The position numbers and the translations under genes are program-made. 8,489 nucleotides of DNA, taken from positions 1 through 8,489 of the forward strand of contig CAMWTF010000087.1 in the NCBI GenBank assembly GCA_947177105.1, read 5' to 3'. This document shows, one piece after another, positions 1 through 6,391 of the stretch (its first letter is position 1; the number at the start of each line of letters is the position of its first letter). The notes under the pieces were generated by a model. The model was not told where the DNA came from, did no database searches, and saw only the letters and a list, made by a program, of their open reading frames with translations. This DNA comes from an uncultured Lachnospiraceae bacterium. GTDB taxonomy: Bacteria > Bacillota > Clostridia > Lachnospirales > Lachnospiraceae.

Positions 1-10
1 ATTCTTTCCT

Positions 11-39
11 ATAATAGCACATCCCGCACAATATCGCAA
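11..39 (-). promoter_or_regulatory. Sigma-A type promoter firing out of the window
   Basis: Read on the minus strand, a -35 box TTGCGA (34-39) is followed after exactly 17 nt by a -10 box TATTAT (11-16). That is 4 of 6 and 5 of 6 matches to the TTGACA/TATAAT consensus at ideal spacing, in an AT-rich spacer just beyond the last glycosyltransferase. The start point would fall around base 4, so the transcript leaves the window. It implies that the next minus-strand gene downstream has its own promoter, although read-through from the glycosyltransferase operon is also possible because no clear terminator is seen before it. Not confirmed experimentally. Confidence 0.55.
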
Positions 40-63
40 ATATATTTTCTTTTAGAGTTCTTA

Positions 64-82
64 AGACATGCTGCAGATGTCT
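64..82 (-). other. Short inverted repeat after the last glycosyltransferase
   Basis: A 6 bp stem (AGACAT/ATGTCT) with a 7 nt loop starts three bases past the stop codon of the GT2 gene. On the minus strand it is followed by TAAGAACTC, not a T tract, so it does not qualify as a classical intrinsic terminator. It might stabilise the mRNA 3' end or be chance. Confidence 0.2.
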
Positions 83-84
83 GT

Positions 85-1032
85 CTACCTGCCTCCCCGC
101 TTCAGCACAATAAAGACATCACACACCAGCGTCTTGATCCTGGTCTCTCTCCAGTGCCTCCCAGCGTTTCCCAGCACCTGCCCCAGATGCCCGGACCGCA
201 AAGCCTCATACCGCCCCTGCATGGAATCCGTCTTCCTCTGCAAAGCCGTCTTCCCGGCCTTTGTCTGTAACACGTCCTCCTGCGCAAACGCCTGCAGGAT
301 CTGCAAATAGTCCCATACCTCCTTCAGTTTCCGTTCCCTTTGCAGCAGGCGGTTCAGGCGGTGTTCCTCCCCTCCCGCATTGCTGTCATGTCTGCGGTGG
401 CAGGCCAGGATCTCATCCATCTGGTAAAAGGTTCCCTCTTCCGCCGCCTTGGCGCAGATTCGGAAATCGTGTGGAATCCCGCTGCTGTCCTGCTGCCGCC
501 TCCGATACCATTTATGCCGGTAAGCCATCACCATACCCGGCCACTCATATTTGTAAAACACGTCTTCGATGCCGATCCGGCGCAGGGATCCCTGCCCTTT
601 TTTATTTGTTTCACGGGTGGGGGCCATAATAGAATGAATGTCAGCCCCCTCCCCGTCAATCAGACTCAGCTTACAACACAGCACCGATATCTCGGGATGC
701 TCCGCAAACACCTGGCACATATGCCCAATCTTTTCCCTGTGCCAGAGATCGTCCTGATCGGCCAGAAATACAACTTCACCGCTGCACAGACCCATGGCAT
801 AATAAAAATTGCCCGGATATCCCCTGTTTTGCTCATTTTGAAAGAGCTTCCAGGTATCCTGCAGGCCGTTGTCTCCGATGAACTTCTGAATAATATGCAC
901 AGTCTCGTCCGCCGATCCATCATCGCACAATATCACCTCATCCGGCTGTCTGCTCTGACACAAGATGGATTCCAGCTGCTGCCCGATATATTTTGCGCCG
1001 TTGTAGGTGGCCATACACACGGATACCTTCAT
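85..1032 (-). CDS. GT2 family glycosyltransferase (rhamnosyltransferase-like)
   Basis: A 315-residue cytosolic or membrane-associated transferase with an inverting GT-A fold, predicted to add one sugar from a nucleotide-sugar donor to a growing surface polysaccharide. Visible motifs are the N-terminal strand VSVCMATYNG (residues 3-12), nucleotide-binding CDDGS (36-40, Asp37/Asp38) and the metal-binding ADQDD (91-95) followed by LW. A late CHRRHDSNAGG segment (about 211-221) resembles the His-containing acceptor-side motif of this subfamily. DQDD-W proteins of this build are often rhamnosyltransferases of streptococcal-type wall polysaccharides, but the donor cannot be fixed from sequence. Residues about 225-260 are charged and helical. 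The ATG overlaps the TGA of the GT4 gene as ATGA, and AAGGGAG lies 5 nt upstream within that gene, so translation is probably coupled. The stop is TAG, and it is the last gene of its unit in the window. Confidence 0.9.
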   Translation of the reverse strand: MKVSVCMATYNGAKYIGQQLESILCQSRQPDEVILCDDGSADETVHIIQKFIGDNGLQDTWKLFQNEQNRGYPGNFYYAMGLCSGEVVFLADQDDLWHREKIGHMCQVFAEHPEISVLCCKLSLIDGEGADIHSIMAPTRETNKKGQGSLRRIGIEDVFYKYEWPGMVMAYRHKWYRRRQQDSSGIPHDFRICAKAAEEGTFYQMDEILACHRRHDSNAGGEEHRLNRLLQRERKLKEVWDYLQILQAFAQEDVLQTKAGKTALQRKTDSMQGRYEALRSGHLGQVLGNAGRHWRETRIKTLVCDVFIVLKRGGR

Positions 1033-2276
1033 CCCGGCTCCCTTCTGTCCGCCCCGGCGGACATCAGCTTCTCATAGATCTCCATATATTCCCCCACCAT
1101 CTTCCGCGTGGAGTTGTCCCGCCGGATAACAGCAGCCAGTTCTTCCCCCCGACGCAAGCCGCTGTCTGGGCGCAGCGCCTGCCGTAGGGCTTCCTCAAAA
1201 GCTTCCTGGTTCCCCGTAGGCACCGTAATCCCCTTATGCTCTGTCAGCTGCTCCGGGATACCCCCAGCGTCAAAACCCACCACCGGCGTACCGCAGGCCA
1301 TGGATTCCAGACTCACAGTGGCATAGTTCTCAGCCAGGGAAGGCAACACAAACACATCCGCCATGCTGTAATATTCCGCCAGCATATCGGTGTCGGCAGT
1401 ACCGGGACGGGGGATAATATTATCCGTTCCCTCCAACAACCCGTTATTGGCCTCCTCCCAGCCAATCAGGATCACCTTCGCCTCGTCTCCCAGATTTTTG
1501 GCCGCCTGGATAATGTACCTGGCCCCTTTCCGGGGATCGCTGTAACCCACGGCAATGCCCAGAACCAGCTTATCCTCCCTGCCATAACCATATTTTTCCC
1601 GGCAGGCCGCCCTATCTCTGGGATAAAAGGTCTGCAGAGTGTCAATTCCGTTGCGGATTGTAACACAGGGATATATACCAAAATAAGAGCTTTCCGCCTG
1701 TCCGGTAAGCCAGTCAGAGGGCGTCACAATGATCTTGGGCGCCCCCCCTGTAAACAATTCCTTCTTGCGTTTCCACATAAACGAAGTAAAATCAAAAAAC
1801 TGGCTGGCCGGATAGCCTTTGCGCCTGGGACATTGACCGCATCCCGTTTTCCATCTATCGCAGTCAAAATAGTATCCGCAGTTGCCCACAAAGGCATGAC
1901 AATCGTGAAACGTCCATACACAGGGAAGTTTCCTTCTATTGATATAGGCAAACAGCATGGGAAAATTCAGGTAATACCCATGCAGCGTATGCAGATGGAG
2001 GATATCCGGCTGTACCCGGTCAATATAGCGTATCAGCCGCCGGGTAGCCAGACGGTTATACCAGCCATTCAGCCCGCTGAGCCTGCTGGTCAGGGCGGAG
2101 AAGTAGACCTCCGGTACGCTGTCAAAGCGATAGACCCACTCATCTTCCGCCTTTGCCCCCCGTCCATAGGCCACATATGACTCCTGCCCGTCCATGCGCA
2201 GCTGATTGTGGATGCAGGCTACGATCCGGGCGGCCCCGCCCTGGTTATAGTGACTGTTAATCTGTAGGATGCGCAC
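1029..2276 (-). CDS. GT4 family glycosyltransferase (GT-B fold, retaining)
   Basis: A 415-residue glycosyltransferase predicted to transfer a sugar from a nucleotide-sugar donor to a lipid-linked oligosaccharide at the inner face of the membrane. The N-terminal Rossmann half begins RILQINSHYNQGGAAR, with the Gly-Gly acceptor loop at residues 13-14. The C-terminal donor half carries PSLAENYATVSLESMACGTPVVG, containing the EX7E motif of GT4 enzymes (Glu316 and Glu324), then GGIPE. A cluster of five cysteines (126, 133, 139, 146, 149) follows WTFHD; this Cys-rich stretch recurs in a subset of capsule and colanic-acid type GT4 proteins and could bind a metal. The start codon is GTG, preceded 7 nt upstream by AGGGGGG; the sequence starts immediately with the first beta strand, which supports this start. 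It lies 36 bp after the lipoprotein gene and overlaps the next GT2 gene by 4 bp, so it is inside an operon. Donor and acceptor are not determinable here. Confidence 0.92.
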   Translation of the reverse strand: MRILQINSHYNQGGAARIVACIHNQLRMDGQESYVAYGRGAKAEDEWVYRFDSVPEVYFSALTSRLSGLNGWYNRLATRRLIRYIDRVQPDILHLHTLHGYYLNFPMLFAYINRRKLPCVWTFHDCHAFVGNCGYYFDCDRWKTGCGQCPRRKGYPASQFFDFTSFMWKRKKELFTGGAPKIIVTPSDWLTGQAESSYFGIYPCVTIRNGIDTLQTFYPRDRAACREKYGYGREDKLVLGIAVGYSDPRKGARYIIQAAKNLGDEAKVILIGWEEANNGLLEGTDNIIPRPGTADTDMLAEYYSMADVFVLPSLAENYATVSLESMACGTPVVGFDAGGIPEQLTEHKGITVPTGNQEAFEEALRQALRPDSGLRRGEELAAVIRRDNSTRKMVGEYMEIYEKLMSAGADRREPG

Positions 2277-2283
2277 AAATTCG

Positions 2284-2290
2284 CCCCCCT
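2284..2290 (-). promoter_or_regulatory. Ribosome binding site for the GTG-started GT4 gene
   Basis: AGGGGGG on the minus strand, with a 7 nt spacer (CGAATTT) before the GTG at 2276. This purine-rich site, and the absence of a well-placed ATG nearby at the start of the first beta strand, decide for the GTG start. Confidence 0.6.
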
Positions 2291-2312
2291 GTTGTTATTT
2301 TTCGACAGTTCC

Positions 2313-4043
2313 TTACATTATATCCGGAGACCAATCCACATCCGTGTCTCCTCCGGTGATGGGCGGATCCGTGGGTGCCGGCGCTGGCGCCGGTTCAGGC
2401 GTGGGTTCGGGCTGGGGCGCCGGTGCAGGGTTGCTGGGCGGCTCTGGCTCAGGATTGCTGGGCGGCGCCGGCTCGGGATTGCTGGGCGTCACTGGCTCGG
2501 GATTGCTGGGCGTCACAGGTTCAGGATTGCTGGGCGCCGCAGGGGCCTGGGTGGGAACCGGCGCCACAGGCACCGTGGGAACCACCGGCGTCACGGGCGC
2601 GGCAGGCGCTGTGGGCTTGCTGGTGGGCTTCGGTGTCGCCGCAGGCGCTGCAGGCGCTATCTGCCCGCCGCCCCGGTTCGCGTAGATTGAGGCGATCTTC
2701 GAGCTGCCTGCCCCGCCGACAGTAGAATTATCTCCCGGCTGACTGCCCATGGCCTGGCCAGCCGCCAGAGGATCTGCCTCCATATAGTCTTTCGCCGATC
2801 CCATATTGATCCAACCTGTGCCGTCATACACCTCGATATTGCCATCATACACTCTCACCTGCAGCCGGGCCAGGTCGATAGTACCCGCCGGGGATAGGAT
2901 CCCCTGATCCGCCTTGGGCTCATAGGCCGCATACGTCTCTAGAACGGGCATACCCATAGTCTGAGCCCTGAAAATATAATTTTCCGCCGTCTCGGTTTCC
3001 TCCCTGCTCACAAAAAGGTAATTCTGTTTCCCGCTGTCGTAGGCATAGACAATCACGCAGTCCGCCTCACTGCCGCCATGGGTTACCTGCATCTGTCCCT
3101 CATCAGGCTGGTCCATGGTGGAGATACCCTCCTCTCCAAAGTTTCCATTATAGGTGGTCATCTCCATATCCTCCCGCATATTCCACAGAGAAAGCAGATC
3201 ATCGGCGCTCCTGCCCCAGCGGATCTGAGCGGTATAGTCGCCCACCAGAATGCCGCTCCGGAAATTGCCGTTCTCCCGGATCACATCGCCGCTGGAGGCC
3301 AGAACAGTCCAGCTCTCATATACACCGTCATAACTGCCGTCCGCCACACCGGTTTCCAGAAGCTGTACGCTCTCGCTTGTCTGCTGCAGCACGGTAACCT
3401 GATCTCCTTGCTGGCGCTGTACCTGGGTAAACGGGACACCGCCTTCGTCATAGCCCGTCCTCACATAGAGAGAGCCGTCCGCCAGCTCCTGATAATACCC
3501 TCTGGTTCCCTGGTTCAGCCGAGGCATCATGGTATTGATCCACTCCTCCCCGTGAAGCATGCTCACTGCCTCATTGACATATTCCGCAATAGAAAGATTC
3601 TGCTCCAGCCGGGCCATCTGCTCCCGTATGCCGGTTTCCTCCTCCGCCACATTCACAGTCAGCTGCTGCAGCTGCTCGCTGGCGCTGCTGTCCTGAAACA
3701 GAGAAAAGCAGATCTCCAGAGTGTCACGCTGTTTTTTTACCTGTCCGTTGCGGCCGTAGAGTTCTGCCAGATCCAGGTATTCCTGCTGTGTAAAATCCGG
3801 GGTGCCGCAGCGCCGTTCCAGTTCACGGATCTGCCGTTCCAGTTCGCTATCAGACTGTCCCTGCCCGCCGCCTTGCCCTGTTTGCGTATCCCAGTCGTCG
3901 ATAGGAATGCCGAGCAGTTCAGGAATGCTGCTCTCCTGCTGATTGGCGGCCTCCCGCTCCTCCGGTGTCAAGCCGTCTCCACATCCTGTCAGGCTTAACA
4001 GCATGGTAGATAATATTAACAATATGATTTTCTTATTCTTCAT
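2313..4043 (-). CDS. Pro-rich lipoprotein with TPR-like and MORN-like segments, function unknown
   Basis: A 576-residue protein not assigned to a named family. The lipoprotein signal peptide is clear: MKNKK, a hydrophobic stretch, then the lipobox LTGC with Cys21 as the lipidated residue, placing it on the outer face of the membrane. Residues 66-115 are charged, partly coiled-coil-like, and include a TPR-like helix pair (about 88-116); about 124-160 is again helical. Residues 185-290 are beta-rich, with a MORN-like stretch YDGVYESW...GNFRSG...GDY (238-270). About 395-420 holds a short segment, VYDGNIEVYDGTGWINMGS. Residues 462-561 form a Pro/Ala/Glu tail with four SNPEP and one SNPAP units, ending in an acidic GGDTDVDWSPDIM. 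Such tails often span the cell wall. The ATG at 4043 has GGAGG 5 nt upstream; an in-frame ATG at 4055 overlaps that site and is rejected. It sits 64 bp after the secreted glucosaminidase gene and 36 bp before the GT4 gene, suggesting a wall or polymer-export role, which is inference. Confidence 0.88.
   Translation of the reverse strand: MKNKKIILLILSTMLLSLTGCGDGLTPEEREAANQQESSIPELLGIPIDDWDTQTGQGGGQGQSDSELERQIRELERRCGTPDFTQQEYLDLAELYGRNGQVKKQRDTLEICFSLFQDSSASEQLQQLTVNVAEEETGIREQMARLEQNLSIAEYVNEAVSMLHGEEWINTMMPRLNQGTRGYYQELADGSLYVRTGYDEGGVPFTQVQRQQGDQVTVLQQTSESVQLLETGVADGSYDGVYESWTVLASSGDVIRENGNFRSGILVGDYTAQIRWGRSADDLLSLWNMREDMEMTTYNGNFGEEGISTMDQPDEGQMQVTHGGSEADCVIVYAYDSGKQNYLFVSREETETAENYIFRAQTMGMPVLETYAAYEPKADQGILSPAGTIDLARLQVRVYDGNIEVYDGTGWINMGSAKDYMEADPLAAGQAMGSQPGDNSTVGGAGSSKIASIYANRGGGQIAPAAPAATPKPTSKPTAPAAPVTPVVPTVPVAPVPTQAPAAPSNPEPVTPSNPEPVTPSNPEPAPPSNPEPEPPSNPAPAPQPEPTPEPAPAPAPTDPPITGGDTDVDWSPDIM
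2428..2547 (-). repeat. 24 bp tandem repeats coding the Pro-rich tail
   Basis: Five consecutive 24 bp units begin at 2428, 2452, 2476, 2500 and 2524; the last is incomplete in its final bases. On the plus strand each unit begins with GG(A/G)TTGCTGGGCG and then varies. On the coding strand they specify copies of the octapeptide SNPEPVTP and variants (SNPEPAPP, SNPEPEPP). Because 24 is a multiple of three, gain or loss of units by slippage would lengthen or shorten the tail without breaking the frame. Third-position differences between units show that they are not all recent copies. Confidence 0.85.
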
Positions 4044-4048
4044 GTTAA

Positions 4049-4053
4049 CCTCC
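4049..4053 (-). promoter_or_regulatory. Ribosome binding site deciding the lipoprotein start
   Basis: GGAGG on the minus strand, 5 nt before the ATG at 4043. An upstream in-frame ATG (4053-4055) shares its last base with this site, so it cannot use it; the shorter start also gives a standard lipoprotein signal peptide beginning MKNKK. Confidence 0.75.
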
Positions 4054-4058
4054 ATGTT

Positions 4059-4074
4059 GTCGCTCTGCGGCGAC
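4059..4074 (-). other. Small inverted repeat between hydrolase and lipoprotein genes
   Basis: GTCGC and GCGAC form a 5 bp G+C-rich stem with a 6 nt loop in the 64 bp gap, ending 5 nt before the GGAGG site of the lipoprotein gene. No T run follows, so it is not a terminator. If formed in the mRNA it could tune translation or stability of the lipoprotein message; it may also be chance. Confidence 0.25.
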
Positions 4075-4107
4075 TCAAATCTGGGTGAAAAATGTCATAT
4101 TTAGGTG

Positions 4108-6222
4108 TCAGTTGTCCTGCGTCTGTCCCAGAGCATCCGCGTCGCTCACCAGCTGCTGTAGGAAATTGGCCGCCTCGGATCCCTCCGGGTACAGGCCCAT
4201 GTCCAGCAACTGTCTGGACAGATTGTAGATGCTCCTGGCCACAATGGGACCATACAGCGTAATATCCTGGCCATCCTTGGTCAATATCATATAGCCTCGG
4301 AAGGCAAATTCTGTCTTGTACTGCTCCACCGGCAGACCAACCAGCACTGCCGTATAGCGGTAGCGGTTGTCCACCTTTTCATAGATGGTGTCTACATGCT
4401 GGCCGCTGTTGTCTGTGCCGTAGGAGACACCCTTGGAAACCTTCTGTCCTCCCAGCACCATGGGATAGGTACCGCGGTTGGCATCATTCATGATCAGCGT
4501 CCCATATTCCTTCAAGGTATATCCCTGAATGCCGCTGCCCAACAGCTTTTGACGGTTCTCCACCGTAAGGCCCGTCTTGAACCGGATGCCCGACCTGCCT
4601 GTTATCCGGATGGAAAAGCCATGGTAGGTCAGCAAATCCCGCAGTTCGGGAATCTCCGTGGCTCTATAGCTGGTCTTGTCATACTCCAGCCGCCATACAT
4701 TCATGCCTGTGGGCACACCGGATTCATTATATTGGTACATGATCGCCGTGCGGGCGCTGCCGTCCGGAGCGGTTATCACGTAATTGCCGTTCTTGAGACT
4801 GGCCTCGTAAGGCACACCGTCCAGATAAATCCGGGAATCGGCATATCCCGCCGGGGGCGTCAGCACCACATCATAGGACTGGGTGGGCTTTGCGCAGGCC
4901 GCCGCAGGCATATTATTATATACCGGTATTCGGAATGTAAAGGAATTATTCAAAGCGCCCGCTCCGTCGTACAGCTTGCGGATATTGGAGCCCTCGCTGC
5001 TGGGGGCGCAGATATTCTGCATATACTGGTGCCAATATAGTCCATCGTAACTGTCGTCCACATCAAATTTTTGCAGGTACAGAGTGTCCTGGCCCCGCAG
5101 GATATACTTTTTGGCAATAAAATCGGCTCCTCCCTCGATAGCGGCCCGCACACTGTTCCAGCCGTTATTTTGGGCCGTCTGAAGCCCGCTGATATACACC
5201 TGTTCGTCGGTATTGCCGCTGGCTCCGATGTTAAAATAGTTGTAATACCCCTCGTAGCCCGGATAAGTACCGGATATCAGCGGCGATTGGCCGTCTTTAC
5301 CCTGTTCCTGGTAGACCCGGCAGGCCAGATGAATCGGACTTACGCCCAGCGCGCTGCCCACCTCCTGGAAAGCTCTGGCGTAGGTGACCTCCGTATTGGG
5401 CATATTGCCCTGCATAAAGGAGCCGTTTAAAAAATTCTGCACCCCCTCCTGTGTCTGATAGGAGGCGTTGTAAGTCAGCTGTTCAAACTGGAAGATTCCC
5501 GATTCTGTCAGCCAGTTTCGGGGATCCAGATAGTACTTCAGAGTATCCTCCGAGGCATAGGCCCAGCCTTTACTGTACAGACCATTCTGCATATACTCCG
5601 GGAACGAGGCCGGAATCAGGCTGCGGCCTCCCACCATCTCGTTGGCCACTACATCCGCCCACTCCAAATTAACATTCTGTTTGACAAAAATCCAGTTGGG
5701 ATGGGCATCCTTCAGCGCCCTCAAGGCCGCCTGATAACTCTCAGGGAACTGCTCCACATCACCGTAATTGCCGTTGGCGTCCTCCACTGTCAAAAGCAGG
5801 CTGCGAGGATTCATGCTATAGAGCATCTCCCATTCCAGAAACCGCTCGTCGGAGCAGGCCAGAAAGCTGCGCTCCACATAACCGCTGTACTCCTGATCCT
5901 GCCTGGCCAGCTGTACCTGTACCCAAGGCTCATACTCCTCTGTCATCACCACGTCCCGAATCAGCACCTGCTGTCCGCTGGGCACGGTTACGACCTCCGC
6001 CCCCTCCCCTCCGGGGGCGCTGCGTATGGTATATTGATCCGCCAGATAAACCAGCGCCATTACCGGCTGTTCCTGCAAAAGAGCCTGCAGCGCCTCCCGC
6101 GCTTCGTCTATATGCGCCGCTTCTTCTTCCGTAAAGGCATAGGCCCTGCTGCCCGGCTGGATGTTTCCCAGTACCAGGCCGGCCGCAAACATTATACATA
6201 AAAAACGTACTGCTCTCTTCAT
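4108..6222 (-). CDS. Secreted SH3b-containing N-acetylglucosaminidase (peptidoglycan hydrolase)
   Basis: A 704-residue exported protein predicted to cut the glycan strands of peptidoglycan at N-acetylglucosamine. MKRAVRF plus a hydrophobic stretch forms a signal peptide, with likely cleavage after AYA (residue 29). Residues about 55-122 resemble a bacterial SH3 (SH3b) wall-binding domain. Residues about 155-250 (FPESYQAALRALKDAHPNWIF, YLDPRNWL, IFQFEQLTY) form the conserved lead-in seen in clostridial glucosaminidases, followed by the catalytic domain (about 270-415) with SPIHLACRVYQEQG, where Glu306 is the probable catalytic acid, then SPLISGTYPGYEGYYNYFNIGA and GQDTLYLQKFDV. Residues 450-515 and 530-675 look like accessory beta domains; the latter (GIRFKTGL, EYGTLI, YTAVLVGLP, FAFRGYM) recalls C-terminal modules of clostridial surface proteins. 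The ATG at 6222 has AAGGGG 7 nt upstream; the in-frame ATG at 6285 would put 21 extra residues before the signal peptide. It is the first gene after the promoter at 6310-6338. Confidence 0.9.
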   Translation of the reverse strand: MKRAVRFLCIMFAAGLVLGNIQPGSRAYAFTEEEAAHIDEAREALQALLQEQPVMALVYLADQYTIRSAPGGEGAEVVTVPSGQQVLIRDVVMTEEYEPWVQVQLARQDQEYSGYVERSFLACSDERFLEWEMLYSMNPRSLLLTVEDANGNYGDVEQFPESYQAALRALKDAHPNWIFVKQNVNLEWADVVANEMVGGRSLIPASFPEYMQNGLYSKGWAYASEDTLKYYLDPRNWLTESGIFQFEQLTYNASYQTQEGVQNFLNGSFMQGNMPNTEVTYARAFQEVGSALGVSPIHLACRVYQEQGKDGQSPLISGTYPGYEGYYNYFNIGASGNTDEQVYISGLQTAQNNGWNSVRAAIEGGADFIAKKYILRGQDTLYLQKFDVDDSYDGLYWHQYMQNICAPSSEGSNIRKLYDGAGALNNSFTFRIPVYNNMPAAACAKPTQSYDVVLTPPAGYADSRIYLDGVPYEASLKNGNYVITAPDGSARTAIMYQYNESGVPTGMNVWRLEYDKTSYRATEIPELRDLLTYHGFSIRITGRSGIRFKTGLTVENRQKLLGSGIQGYTLKEYGTLIMNDANRGTYPMVLGGQKVSKGVSYGTDNSGQHVDTIYEKVDNRYRYTAVLVGLPVEQYKTEFAFRGYMILTKDGQDITLYGPIVARSIYNLSRQLLDMGLYPEGSEAANFLQQLVSDADALGQTQDN

Positions 6223-6309
6223 GTGTACACCCCTTGCCCGCATTGGCGGACCTGAATCAATCCTTGGAAGTGACTTTCCATCCATGTGTTGTTTCCTGTA
6301 GCCATGGTC

Positions 6310-6338
6310 ATCTTAACGTAATATTTTATTTTTGACAA
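6310..6338 (-). promoter_or_regulatory. Promoter of the glucosaminidase-lipoprotein-glycosyltransferase unit
   Basis: On the minus strand TTGTCA (6333-6338) and TAAGAT (6310-6315) are separated by exactly 17 nt of very AT-rich sequence: 5 of 6 matches at -35 and 4 of 6 at -10. Transcription would begin near 6303, giving a leader of about 80 nt before the glucosaminidase ATG. It lies in the largest gap of the downstream gene group and would separate it from the epimerase-GT2 pair, though read-through from upstream is not excluded. Confidence 0.65.
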
Positions 6339-6355
6339 TAGCTTTTGAACAATAG
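6329..6355 (-). repeat. Tandem imperfect repeat over the -35 box
   Basis: Two adjacent copies, TTTTTGACAATAG (6329-6341) and CTTTTGAACAATAG (6342-6355) on the plus strand, differ by one inserted base and one change. The first contains the -35 hexamer of the promoter and the second lies directly upstream. This placement would suit a repressor or activator binding as a dimer side by side, but AT-rich promoters produce such similarity by chance too. Confidence 0.35.
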
Positions 6356-6391
6356 GAAAGAATTACCGCCCTTTTGGTTACATAATCTCGT

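Noticed and set aside
1..12. 12 nt match ATAGGAAAGAAT between bases 1-12 (minus) and 6352-6363 (plus), as possible element ends
   Set aside because: A few 12 nt matches are expected by chance in a window this size; no transposase or target duplication accompanies it.
64..82. Intrinsic terminator after the last glycosyltransferase
   Set aside because: Stem is only 6 bp, A+T-containing, and no T tract follows.
340..2180. Long plus-strand open frames opposite the GT2 and GT4 genes
   Set aside because: The minus-strand frames show full glycosyltransferase motifs with good start sites; the plus-strand translations have no domain character and arise from G+C-rich codon bias.
2269..2725. Plus-strand open frames rich in Gly/Leu or Arg/Gly (for example GSGLLG repeats)
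   Set aside because: They are antisense images of the Pro-rich lipoprotein tail and its 24 bp repeats; low-complexity composition, no ribosome binding site.
3078..5430. Plus-strand open frames opposite the lipoprotein and glucosaminidase genes
   Set aside because: Mirror frames of clearly coding minus-strand genes, without recognisable motifs or ribosome binding sites.
6362..6376. GGGCGGTAAT on the minus strand, similar to an ops (RfaH) element
   Set aside because: Only the first part matches the GGCGGTAG core, it is next to the GT2 stop rather than in a leader, and RfaH/ops is a Gram-negative system.
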